A stretch of DNA of 64,000 nucleotides from Edaphobacter acidisoli (lineage in GTDB: Bacteria; Acidobacteriota; Terriglobia; Terriglobales; Acidobacteriaceae): positions 1,302,001 to 1,366,000 of the forward strand of contig NZ_BMJB01000001.1 of the NCBI RefSeq assembly GCF_014642855.1, written 5' to 3'. This document shows, piece by piece, positions 35,108 through 44,030 of this stretch. Within the stretch, counting starts at the first letter, position 1; each line of letters opens with the position of its first letter. The translations under genes were made by a program, and so were the position numbers. The notes under the pieces were generated by a model that worked only from the letters and a program-made list of their open reading frames with translations, searched no databases and had not been told where the DNA came from.

Positions 35108-35623
35108 TCAGTGCGAAAAAAAAGAGATCAGCGTTCCAATCGCAATAGCCGGTGCGTATGGCATCTTGCGCTTTTGGGGATTGTTGAGATTTATTGCCGG
35201 GTCAGGGCGCAATCCCCGCTTCGCAGCCCCGAAGATGAAGTCCGACGTACCTTGAAACAGCTCCCCGATGAAGCCTCCTGCAACAGCCCAACCGATGGCC
35301 ATGATCCCGCCGACGATCCCAGTAAGAACAAGGGCAAGCAGCAACTGCTGGGGCCCAATCCAGGCCCCGATGGCGGCGCAAAGTTTGACATCGCCCATGC
35401 CCATGCCGCCCATCACGAAAAGAATCCCAAACAAGGCTGCTCCCGTTGCCACGCCTGCGAGACTGTGGCCGAGCCCATGCCATCCATGCATCCACGTGGA
35501 GACGCCAATACCTGCCACAAGAAACGGCAGCACCAGCCAGTTCGGAATGCGCCGGCTGTGCAGATCCGTCACGGTCGCAATGGCAAGAACGGCGAAAGTC
35601 GGCCACCAGGCGATGGAATGCAT
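35108..35623 (-). CDS. tadV: prepilin peptidase TadV/CpaA (A24 family)
   Basis: A 171-residue membrane aspartyl peptidase that cleaves Flp prepilins and TadE-type pseudopilins. The two catalytic Asp are in TVTDLHSRRIPN and GGMGMGDVK (GxGD). It lacks the N-methyltransferase domain of the larger PilD, as is normal for TadV. It is the first gene of the Tad operon as seen here; no pilin gene lies directly upstream. Confidence 0.9.
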   Translation of the reverse strand: MHSIAWWPTFAVLAIATVTDLHSRRIPNWLVLPFLVAGIGVSTWMHGWHGLGHSLAGVATGAALFGILFVMGGMGMGDVKLCAAIGAWIGPQQLLLALVLTGIVGGIMAIGWAVAGGFIGELFQGTSDFIFGAAKRGLRPDPAINLNNPQKRKMPYAPAIAIGTLISFFSH

Positions 35624-35738
35624 ACGAAGACTCTTTCCCCCTTTTCAGGGCATACCGTACGAGTGCAATTCGTTGTCCAAATAGGGGAAAGCAGCAGAAC
35701 TGCATGAATCCAAACGGCTAGACAGAGTCCACACGTGG

Positions 35739-37307
35739 TCAGTGTGAACGGCTGTTTACAGGGGTGATTGAAGAGTGACGCTGCGCATATACACCGGGTT
35801 CAGGAGAAAGGCCAAGGTCGGGGAACAGGAGGGGGAGATCGGCAACAGGACCGGTGACAAAATCCTGGTCGTTGAGGCGGACCGTTCGCAGATCCCCGGG
35901 CGGAAGATGGGCTTCGAACTTCTTCAGATACTCCTGATACTCCGCGCCCTTTGCGGGCAGCGGGAAAATTACGAAGCGAGTGCAGGAGGTAGAGGGTAAC
36001 TGTGCCAGCAATCCAGTATCGCGCTGATGCATGACGAAGATCCGGTTGCCAATCCGTAGGTGCGCCACCGGATAGGCAATTGTCAGATAGTCCGGCAGAT
36101 AGTAGGCTGCGTGGCGGTAGCCAAGAAAGTGCGAATCGAAGGCGACGATCAGCGTGTTGCCGGGCGTGCCTAGCCTGGGCAGACTGGTACGAACGCTCTC
36201 CAGTTCAGCCTCAAATTGCCGCACCGATCGATAGGAACAGTAGAACGGAGAAGCGACAAAAATCGCTGTATTGATTAGAGCGCAGAGGACGATCATAGCC
36301 ATCTTCAGCGGCTTCGACCACCTGGCATTTTGATACCACTGATCGGCCCAGTACCCTAACCAGATACAGGCGGGCGCGGAGAGCAACAACAGGTAGCCGC
36401 TGTTCACAAACCTCAGATAGCCGAAGGTAAAAAAACAGAGAGCTGGAACGATCCAGATAAGGGTAAATATCCTCTTGTCGCGATCTGCGGAAACCGATCG
36501 ATAACGCGCTGCAATAGGCACCACTGAAGCCGCTCCGAAGCACAGGAGATAGATGAAAACAATGGTGATAGCGCGCACTATGGAGTTGGCCGGCGATGAG
36601 TTGAAGACCGTTCCCTTCGATGGCACCATGAGCCACAGTGAAGTCAGCGATTCAAAGTAGGATCTCGCTCCCCCACTGGCGACGATCATGGGAATAAACC
36701 AAGCGAGAGTCGCTAGCAACAGCGCAAGCATTCCTTTGAGCAACTTTCCTGTCGCCGCCTTGCGCAAAGAAAACAAGAGCAGTGGGGCGAGAAAAAGTAG
36801 AGACGACGGACGGACTCCGGCAGCCACGCCTAGAACGATCCCGGCGGGGATGATGAAGGTCTCTCTGCCGTTATCGATCTGCCAAAAGAGATAACCGCAG
36901 AGCGCAGAGAAGAACGCCTCAACGATGTACGTCAGCGCAACCGTACCGTGGAACCAGACAAGAGGAGAAAACAAAAAAAGGATGCCTGCAAATACAGCTG
37001 CACTCGGGCCAAACCAATCCCGGGCAAGCACATAGATGACGGTAACCGCTGCGCAACTGGCAACGATGCTGAGAACAACCAGCGCCAAATTGGCATCGTG
37101 AAATAAGAGATTGAATAGACGCCCGGCGCAGATGTACAGGAAATAACCGGGAGGATGCGGCTGATGCACTCGCGGGTCAAAGCGCTGCATTGCCAGGGCA
37201 AAGTTGACCGAATCGACGTCGTACAGGGAATGACTTCGAAAGAGAAAACGGGTAATGGCCACAGATCCCGCAAGGATAAGCGGGACTAAGTTTGGTCGGG
37301 ACCTCAT
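35739..37307 (-). CDS. polytopic GT-C-like membrane protein
   Basis: A 522-residue protein with about 11 hydrophobic segments. The first large loop has LYDVDSVNFALAMQRFDPRVHQPHPPGYFLY, with the Asp-x-Asp and HxPPGY features of GT-C glycosyltransferase-like proteins (DUF2723/GT39 relatives). The C-terminal ~170 residues are soluble. Acceptor and donor are unknown. It lies 115 bases upstream of tadV on the same strand and could share its transcript. Confidence 0.72.
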   Translation of the reverse strand: MRSRPNLVPLILAGSVAITRFLFRSHSLYDVDSVNFALAMQRFDPRVHQPHPPGYFLYICAGRLFNLLFHDANLALVVLSIVASCAAVTVIYVLARDWFGPSAAVFAGILFLFSPLVWFHGTVALTYIVEAFFSALCGYLFWQIDNGRETFIIPAGIVLGVAAGVRPSSLLFLAPLLLFSLRKAATGKLLKGMLALLLATLAWFIPMIVASGGARSYFESLTSLWLMVPSKGTVFNSSPANSIVRAITIVFIYLLCFGAASVVPIAARYRSVSADRDKRIFTLIWIVPALCFFTFGYLRFVNSGYLLLLSAPACIWLGYWADQWYQNARWSKPLKMAMIVLCALINTAIFVASPFYCSYRSVRQFEAELESVRTSLPRLGTPGNTLIVAFDSHFLGYRHAAYYLPDYLTIAYPVAHLRIGNRIFVMHQRDTGLLAQLPSTSCTRFVIFPLPAKGAEYQEYLKKFEAHLPPGDLRTVRLNDQDFVTGPVADLPLLFPDLGLSPEPGVYAQRHSSITPVNSRSH

Positions 37308-37606
37308 GCTGAGTCAGGCAGCAAGTAGCGTACCATCTACAAATCTATGGCGAAGCTACATAGAAGGTAACCTCAATAACCAGGTAAAACGATTACTGAA
37401 AGCACTTTTCTGGAAGCTTTTCTAGTAAGTGACTAGATTTTCATAGACATTCACTGCTCAATTTGCTATCACTACAACCCTGATGTGCAAACTTTTGCCT
37501 TCTTCCACTAAAGGAGCAAAGAAGCAAGAGAAGATTCGAACGCCCTCCCCGATGAATGTGAACTACCCGTTGTCTGGTCTCAACGTGAAGTGAGGAGTGG
37601 CTTCAT
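37308..37606. other. intergenic region between divergent genes
   Basis: This 299-base AT-rich gap separates the divergent GT-C-like gene and the NtrC-family gene. Both promoters should lie here. I looked for a sigma54 -24/-12 pattern (TGGCAC-N5-TTGCA) and for clear -35/-10 pairs and found none I would call. The ribosome site of the plus-strand gene is GTGAGGAG at 37589-37596. Confidence 0.6.
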
Positions 37607-39013
37607 ATGGTGCGGATCGGGTTGTACTCAGAAGATCGAAAGCTGCAGCAAGTCCTGACATCTGCTCTCGGCAAGGAATTCCAGGTTGCGCTGGAGCATG
37701 AGGAAGGCAATATACACGCAATGATCGCAGCAGGTGACTGTGATGTTGTGCTTCTGGACCTGGACTCAAACGATAAGACTTTGAAGCAACGCATCGCTCA
37801 CTGCCGGAAATTCGCGGAATCACAGGTCCCTACAGTCATCATTGCAGACGATGGAATGCGCACGCTAGCGGCGGAATTAGTTCGCCTGGGCGCATTCAAC
37901 TATTGCCGCAAGCCACCATCCATACGAGAACTGAAAGCGATGCTGCTGCGCGCTCATGAAAGGTGCTCGCTCAAACGAGAATTGCGCACAGCGAGGGAGC
38001 GCCTGGAAGAAGCCAGCCGTTGCGATCAGATTATTGGATCCAGTCCGCAGATGCAGCAGGTATATGATCTCGTGCGACGCGTTGCCGACCTGAACGCCTC
38101 AGTGCTAGTCACGGGTGAGAGCGGTACAGGAAAAGAGCTCATAGCCAGAGCAATCCACAACCTGGGATCTCATGCCAACCACCCATTTGTCGCTGTCTGC
38201 TGCGGAGCTATACCTGAAACGTTGATCGAAGCTGAGCTATTCGGCCATGAAAAAGGAGCGTTCACAGGAACCGTCGGCTCCCGGGAAGGATATCTGGAAC
38301 AGGCCGGCGAAGGAACGTTGCTGCTTGATGAAATCGGCGAGTTAAGCCCAGCCACGCAGGTAAAGCTACTGCGTGTCTTGCAGCAGCGCGAGTTCAGCCG
38401 TTTGGGAAGCAATAAGCTGATCCCTCTCCGGGCCCGTCTTATTTTTGCGACGCATGCCGATCTGGCCGATTTGGTCGCACAAGGAAAGTTTCGGCTTGAT
38501 CTGTATTACCGCATCAATGTCATCAAAGTTGCTGCTCCTCCGCTTCAGGAACGCGTAGAAGACATTCCCCTTATCGCCATGCACTTCTTGCGGCAATACT
38601 CTGAGCAGTACCAGAAATTCGTCGGAGACATTCAGCCGAGTGCCATGGCACTATTACAGGCATATTCCTGGCCTGGCAATGTACGTGAATTGGAAAACGT
38701 CATTCAACGCGCCATTGTTGTAGCTTCTGGAGATACCATTCGAACGGAAGACCTGCCGCTGAACATACAAAGCGAGAGTGTCCTCAATATTGACGACTTC
38801 CATCCTATAAACTCGTTTGAGCGACAACTCCGCGACTATAAAGTCAAGCTCGCTGAGACTGCGATCCGCGACAACCACGGCAACAAAACGCTGGCCGCGC
38901 GCAGCCTAAACATTTCGAGGGCCTATCTGCATAGGCTCATTCGTCTAGCCGAACATTCAGAACCAGATGAGCCGGCAAGCGAACAGGAGAACCTGGACCT
39001 GGAGTCGGCTTGA
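37607..39013 (+). CDS. NtrC-family sigma54-dependent response regulator
   Basis: A 468-residue activator with three domains. Receiver (1-120): acidic pair E9-D10, phosphoacceptor D51 in VVLLDLDS, Lys in NYCRKPP; the usual switch Thr/Ser appears replaced by Ala (TVIIADDG). AAA+ domain: Walker A VTGESGTGKELIARAIH, sigma54 loop GAFTGT (canonical GAFTGA), Walker B LLLDEIGEL, and SWPGNVRELENVIQRA. C-terminal Fis-type HTH: GNKTLAARSLNISRAYLHRLI. It activates sigma54 promoters; targets are not visible. Its stop overlaps the TTG start of the next gene. Confidence 0.88.
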   Translation: MVRIGLYSEDRKLQQVLTSALGKEFQVALEHEEGNIHAMIAAGDCDVVLLDLDSNDKTLKQRIAHCRKFAESQVPTVIIADDGMRTLAAELVRLGAFNYCRKPPSIRELKAMLLRAHERCSLKRELRTARERLEEASRCDQIIGSSPQMQQVYDLVRRVADLNASVLVTGESGTGKELIARAIHNLGSHANHPFVAVCCGAIPETLIEAELFGHEKGAFTGTVGSREGYLEQAGEGTLLLDEIGELSPATQVKLLRVLQQREFSRLGSNKLIPLRARLIFATHADLADLVAQGKFRLDLYYRINVIKVAAPPLQERVEDIPLIAMHFLRQYSEQYQKFVGDIQPSAMALLQAYSWPGNVRELENVIQRAIVVASGDTIRTEDLPLNIQSESVLNIDDFHPINSFERQLRDYKVKLAETAIRDNHGNKTLAARSLNISRAYLHRLIRLAEHSEPDEPASEQENLDLESA

Positions 39014-40500
39014 GTATTGCACCTCCAATAGCGGGGTCTGCCAGCACTACTACTGGCGCCCTGCGAAAAGGCGCATCCTTTCCTGTCGCAGTGGGAGCTC
39101 TGCTCATTGTCCTCAGTGTGTTGACGGTACGTTCTCGCTTCAACGATCCGGATATGTGGTGGCACCTGAAGACCGGTGAAATAATCTGGACCACACACAG
39201 CGTTCCCACCGCGGATCTGTTCTCTTATACAACCGACCATCATGCGTGGGTACCGCATGAGTGGTTGTCTCAGGTGTTGATCTACACCGCTTACAAATGG
39301 AATGGTTACTCCGGTCTTATGCTCTGGCTGTGTTCATTTGCAGCTCTGCTGCTTGTGGCCAGTTACATCCTATGCTCGCTGTACTCTGGGAACCCTAAGA
39401 CTGCATTTATAGGGGCGTTGACGGTGTGGTTCTTTGCCACAATCGGGTTCTCAGTCAGGCCGCAGATGATCGGCTACCTGCTTTTAGTTCTTGAATTAAT
39501 GTTGATACATCTTGGCCACACCCGCAGTCCGCGATGGTTCTATTGGCTGCCGCCCCTGTTCGTAGTTTGGGTCAACTGCCACGGCTCATTCTTTCTAGGA
39601 ATCATTGTTCTTGGGATATTCCTCGTCTGCTCATTTTTTCATTTCCGCGCAGGAGCGCTCGTCGCTTCGCAGGTGAAACCAAAGAGTCGGTTGACTTTAA
39701 TACTGTCATTTCTCATTTCAATCGGTGTGCTCTTTTTCAGCCCCGGAGGATTAAAACAGGTTCTCTATCCGCTAAACACGATGCTCTATCAGCCTATCAA
39801 TCTTAGCCAGATAGAGGAGTGGGGGCCACTGCAGCTAAATGATCCGCGGGCGCTTGTTTTGTTTGGAATTCTGGGATGCCTGTTCCTGGTATTTCTCTTT
39901 CGCCGATCAGAACTATTCCTACATGAGTTGTTGTTACTCGCCATGGGGACGGAATTAGCTATCACTCACAGCCGAATGCTCTTTGCATTCGGCATCCTGG
40001 TCTCCCCGATGTTGTCTCGTTTGCTCTCAAAATCCTGGGACAACTACGATGCTGCTCACGACCACCCACTTATGAATACCGTGATAATCAGTGCTGCTCT
40101 ACTGATTGCCGTGATCGCATTTCCGTCAAAAGCTCAGCTCGCATCGCAAGTCGGCAGTAGTAATCCCGTAGGGGCTGTGACGTACATCAAGAGCCATGAT
40201 CTTTCGGGAAATATGTTGAACGCCTATCGCTTCGGAGGATACCTGATATGGGCACTTCCCGAGCATCCTGTCTTTATTGATGGTCGCGCCGACTTATATG
40301 AATGGGCTGGCGTCCTGGGAGACTTTGCACAATGGGCTTCCCTTCAAAGGCCACCGAACGACCTGCTCGATAAGTACCAGGTCAGCTTTTGTCTGCTTGA
40401 ACGCCATTCTCCAATGGTCCAGGTGATGCATTTGCTTCCGCAATGGAAGGAAGCATACTCAGACAACATCTCTGTTATTTTCGTTCGATCATCTCATTAA
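39010..40500 (+). CDS. polytopic membrane protein, GT-C-like
   Basis: A 496-residue protein with about ten membrane helices, starting at a TTG that overlaps the upstream stop (TTGA). The first loop has RFNDPDMWWHLKTGEIIWTTHSVP, followed by HAWVPHEWLSQVLIY; this DPDMWWHLKTG / HEWLSQ pair recurs in a family of bacterial membrane proteins of unknown function related to GT39 transferases. A C-terminal soluble part includes NAYRFGGYLIWALPEHPVFIDGR. No catalytic residue is proven. It is translationally coupled to the NtrC regulator gene. Confidence 0.7.
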   Translation: MSIAPPIAGSASTTTGALRKGASFPVAVGALLIVLSVLTVRSRFNDPDMWWHLKTGEIIWTTHSVPTADLFSYTTDHHAWVPHEWLSQVLIYTAYKWNGYSGLMLWLCSFAALLLVASYILCSLYSGNPKTAFIGALTVWFFATIGFSVRPQMIGYLLLVLELMLIHLGHTRSPRWFYWLPPLFVVWVNCHGSFFLGIIVLGIFLVCSFFHFRAGALVASQVKPKSRLTLILSFLISIGVLFFSPGGLKQVLYPLNTMLYQPINLSQIEEWGPLQLNDPRALVLFGILGCLFLVFLFRRSELFLHELLLLAMGTELAITHSRMLFAFGILVSPMLSRLLSKSWDNYDAAHDHPLMNTVIISAALLIAVIAFPSKAQLASQVGSSNPVGAVTYIKSHDLSGNMLNAYRFGGYLIWALPEHPVFIDGRADLYEWAGVLGDFAQWASLQRPPNDLLDKYQVSFCLLERHSPMVQVMHLLPQWKEAYSDNISVIFVRSSH

Positions 40501-40526
40501 TCTGCTGTAATCTGCGCTTCTGCGTG

Positions 40527-41762
40527 CTACCCGGCAATGGGCTCCGAGTAATACTGCTCCCTCTTCGCCACACCTCCAGCACCCACCCATGATCGAGTCC
40601 AACTCCTCGCAATTGCGAGCATCATCACAAAAACAGCACACGCCAGTACGGTATAGATCATAAAACCAGATGCGTACGATCCTGTGTGTTGCTTCGACTG
40701 ACCTAGAAGGTTAGGAAGGATGGATCCACCGAGTGCGCCGATTTCGCCAATCATTCCGCCTGCAACTGCTGTGGTCAGTGGCCATCGCAGCGGGACCAGT
40801 TGAAAGGTTGCTCCGTTGCCTGCGCCAAGAGCTGCAAAGCACAACATAAGCAGAAGGGTCGTCGCTACAAGCGCAGGCGAGGTAATCAAACCCACAAGAC
40901 AGACAATTGCAATCAGGAAAACAATTGTCAGGGTTCGTATTCCACCGATGCGGTCAGCCATCCAGCCCCCGAGCACGCGGGTTGCGCTTCCCGTAACCGT
41001 CGCAAGAACCGTCAGGCTGCCGGCCTCTACTTTGGATACGTGAAACTGTGTGAAGTAGAACGATGGCAGAAAGGTAGCCAACCCAATGAATCCGCCGAAG
41101 GTAATGACATAGATCATATTGAACGCCCAGCCATCTTTCTCCCACAGGCACTGGATGTGACTCCTCAGGCTCTGTCGTTCAACATCGAGAGGTTCCTTTG
41201 CAAAGAGAACCATTACGCCTAGTGGCAATAACATGGCGACGGCAGCAAACCCATAAACGTGTTGCCATCCATAATGTGCAGCGAGACGTGGTGCAAAGAG
41301 TGCAGCCATTGCGGTCCCACTATTGCCAGCGCCGGCAATCCCCATAGCCAGCCCCTTGTATTTCGCCGGAAACCAACCAGCACCCAGAGACAAGGCGATG
41401 CCAAAGCTCGCACCAGCAATTCCAAGCAGCACGCCCATCGCGAGAACGTTGTGATACGTCTTTACAAATAGACTTCCGTAGATCAAAGCAATGACAATCG
41501 CCGACATCTCAAAGATCGCGGCACGCTTTCTGCCGATGTACTGCGAAAGAACGCCCAGGGGGAAACGCATCAGCGCGCCCGCCAATGTGGGCACAGAGAC
41601 CATCAGCCCCACTTGCCCTGGTGTCAGATGAAACTGCTCCGAGATGAACGGGCCCATCGCGCCGTTAAGCACCCAGACGGCAAAGCAAAAATCAAAGTAC
41701 AGAAATGCCGCAAATAAGGTTGGTGGATGACCTGATCTCAGAAATGTTTTGTAACTCGCCAT
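40527..41762 (-). CDS. nitrate/nitrite transporter, NarK/NNP type (MFS)
   Basis: A 411-residue 12-segment MFS transporter. NNP signatures are in TM5 (GIAGAGNSGTAMAALFAPRL) and TM11 (GAGNGATFQLVPLRWP); also LGVLSQYIGRKRAA between TM2 and TM3. ATG 41762 follows GGAG at six bases; ATG 41816 is also in frame. It is the last gene of the nitrate operon and probably imports nitrate, perhaps exporting nitrite. Confidence 0.9.
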   Translation of the reverse strand: MASYKTFLRSGHPPTLFAAFLYFDFCFAVWVLNGAMGPFISEQFHLTPGQVGLMVSVPTLAGALMRFPLGVLSQYIGRKRAAIFEMSAIVIALIYGSLFVKTYHNVLAMGVLLGIAGASFGIALSLGAGWFPAKYKGLAMGIAGAGNSGTAMAALFAPRLAAHYGWQHVYGFAAVAMLLPLGVMVLFAKEPLDVERQSLRSHIQCLWEKDGWAFNMIYVITFGGFIGLATFLPSFYFTQFHVSKVEAGSLTVLATVTGSATRVLGGWMADRIGGIRTLTIVFLIAIVCLVGLITSPALVATTLLLMLCFAALGAGNGATFQLVPLRWPLTTAVAGGMIGEIGALGGSILPNLLGQSKQHTGSYASGFMIYTVLACAVFVMMLAIARSWTRSWVGAGGVAKREQYYSEPIAG

Positions 41763-41861
41763 AGATATCTCCCGAAGTTCGAATGGTTGGGCTATGAACA
41801 TCGGGGTTCTTAGCAATCAGTTTTGTCATAACGTGTCGGCATGGACACGTGTGGGGCACTC

Positions 41862-44030
41862 TCAGTGCGTTGCGGAACGTTCTACACGGACGGCGCACTG
41901 CTTGAAGTTTGGTTCGCGCGAGATAGGATCAAATGCGCCCAGAGTAACCAGATTCGAGTTCGACTCTGAAAAATGAAACGGCATAAAGACCTGGCCTGGC
42001 GCGACAATGCCTGTAATTCGCAGTTCCAGATTCTTTACATTGCTCCGCCGCGATGTCACGGTAACACGGTCGTGCGACTTCAGATTAAGCCTCTTCGCAT
42101 CTTCCGGATTCATCTCCAGCCATGCGTTCGGCACCATGCTTTCCAACATCGCTACCTGTGATGTCTTCGTGCGTGTGTGCCAATGCTCTACTGTGCGGCC
42201 TGTGTTGAGTATGAAGTTGTACTCGGAGTTAGGCTGCTCGACAAATGGGTCACATGGCACACAGTGCAGACGTGCCTTACCGTCTGAGGTCGGGAAGATG
42301 CCATCCTCGTAGAGGCGCTTGCCTCCCCACTGTGCTCCGTTCTCGTCTTCAATCTGCTGCCAGGTGAACTTGCTGTAATCACACATGCGACCAGCAGAGA
42401 CGCGCTGCCACTCAAGGAATGCGTCATGTGTGGTCTTCCAGTTGGGGAAGAGTTCTTCGCGCACTCCGATCCGCGCCGCAAGATCGAGAAAGATGTCAAA
42501 GTCAGTACGCGCGTCGCCTGGCGGTGCAACTGCGCGATTTACCTTGCCCACGCGCCGCTCCGAATTCGTATACGTCCCTTCCTTCTCTCCCCAAATCGCA
42601 GCGGGCAGAACAAGATCGGCAAAATCGCTGGTGGGCGTGGGGTGAAAGCCGTCCTGCACCACAAGAAATTCGACGCTGCGCAGCGCCTGTTCCAGCACTG
42701 AATAGTTGGGAAACGAGACGACCGGATTGGTCGCGATAAACCACAGTGCCTTGATCTTTCCGCTGACTGCTCCTTCGATGATGTCTGGATAAGCGAGGCC
42801 TCGTGCCGTAGGAATACGCTCGATGTCAATGTTCCATATCCTCGCGAGATCCTCGCGATGTGCTGCATCTTCAAACTTGCGGTACCCGGGTAGGCTTGAA
42901 GTAAAACCAGTCTCCCGTGTGCCCATCGCGTTGCATTGCCCGGTGATCGAGAACGGCGCAGCCCCCGCTCTGCCGATGTTTCCGGTGATCAGTGCAAGAT
43001 TGTTGATGGCCGTCACTGTAACAGCCCCTTGCGTCGAGTGGTTCACGCCCATCGTCCACCCGATGAACGCAGCTTTGGCGCGGCCATAAAGCAAAGCCAC
43101 TTTCAGGATCGTCTCCTCATTGAGCCCCGTCACCTGGGCTACATGCTGCGGCGTGAACGTCGAGACATATGCGGCAAACTCTTCAAAGCCCGTCGTATGT
43201 TGTTCGATGTAGCTGCTGTCAATCAGGCCTTCGCGAATCAGGATATGTGCAATGCCGTTGATCAGTGCAATGTCGCTGCGTGGCTTTACTGGAAGATGGA
43301 TATCTGCCATCATCGCCGTTTTTGTTACGCGCGGATCGACAACAATCAACGTGCGCTCGCTGCTACGCTCCACACGCTGACACAGAATCGGGTGGTTGTC
43401 GGCAATATTCGAACCAATGAGAAGCACTACATCCGCCGCCTCCATATCTTCGTACGATCCTGGCGGACCATCGCTACCAAAAGACAGCTTGTAGCCTGAA
43501 ACGGCGCTTGCCATGCAGAGTGTTGTGTTCCCATCGTTATTGCGCGTTCTGAAGCCAAGCTGAACCAGCTTGCCCAAGGTGTATACCTCTTCGGTTACTA
43601 GTTGGCCTGTACCGACGACACCGAGAGAATTGTTGCCATACTTCTGCTGGATGGAGCCTATCCTCTCGACCATCGTGTCCAGCGCTTCGTCCCATGGAAC
43701 AGGGACCAGCTTTCCTTTCTTACGAAGCAGAGGCTGCGTAGCACGCCCTGGTGCGGTGAGAATATGGTGCTCACTCTGACCCTTTGGACAGAGCTTGCCG
43801 TGGTTCACCGAATGATCTGGATTGCCGCGCACTGTGACCGCTTTTCCATCGCGCACGCCAACCAGCATCCCACAGCCAACTGAACAATATCCGCAGGTAG
43901 TCTTCACCCAGGTGTCGGCCACGCGCGAGGCCGAGATGTGGCCGACACGCGGGTCCTTCTGAAAGGCATACTCGCTCTTGCGAGTATCAAAACCTAATTT
44001 GCGCCGAATGCTTGTGCTGAACTTACTCAT
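41862..44030 (-). CDS. nasA: molybdopterin nitrate reductase, catalytic subunit (NasA/NarB type)
   Basis: A 722-residue bis-MGD enzyme reducing nitrate to nitrite. The N-terminal [4Fe-4S] site is TTCGYCSVGCGM...LCPKGQSEH. The molybdenum-binding region and MGD contacts include NTTLCMASAVSGYK (likely Cys ligand), ADVVLLIGSNIADNHPI, MGVNHSTQGAVTV and GNIGRAGAAPFSITGQCNAMG, and the C-terminal MopB domain starts near FILNTGRTVEHWHTRT. No Tat or Sec signal is seen, so it is cytosolic. It overlaps the DmsBC gene by four bases (ATGA). Length is shorter than the large NarB/NasA forms with a C-terminal FeS or FAD domain. Confidence 0.9.
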   Translation of the reverse strand: MSKFSTSIRRKLGFDTRKSEYAFQKDPRVGHISASRVADTWVKTTCGYCSVGCGMLVGVRDGKAVTVRGNPDHSVNHGKLCPKGQSEHHILTAPGRATQPLLRKKGKLVPVPWDEALDTMVERIGSIQQKYGNNSLGVVGTGQLVTEEVYTLGKLVQLGFRTRNNDGNTTLCMASAVSGYKLSFGSDGPPGSYEDMEAADVVLLIGSNIADNHPILCQRVERSSERTLIVVDPRVTKTAMMADIHLPVKPRSDIALINGIAHILIREGLIDSSYIEQHTTGFEEFAAYVSTFTPQHVAQVTGLNEETILKVALLYGRAKAAFIGWTMGVNHSTQGAVTVTAINNLALITGNIGRAGAAPFSITGQCNAMGTRETGFTSSLPGYRKFEDAAHREDLARIWNIDIERIPTARGLAYPDIIEGAVSGKIKALWFIATNPVVSFPNYSVLEQALRSVEFLVVQDGFHPTPTSDFADLVLPAAIWGEKEGTYTNSERRVGKVNRAVAPPGDARTDFDIFLDLAARIGVREELFPNWKTTHDAFLEWQRVSAGRMCDYSKFTWQQIEDENGAQWGGKRLYEDGIFPTSDGKARLHCVPCDPFVEQPNSEYNFILNTGRTVEHWHTRTKTSQVAMLESMVPNAWLEMNPEDAKRLNLKSHDRVTVTSRRSNVKNLELRITGIVAPGQVFMPFHFSESNSNLVTLGAFDPISREPNFKQCAVRVERSATH

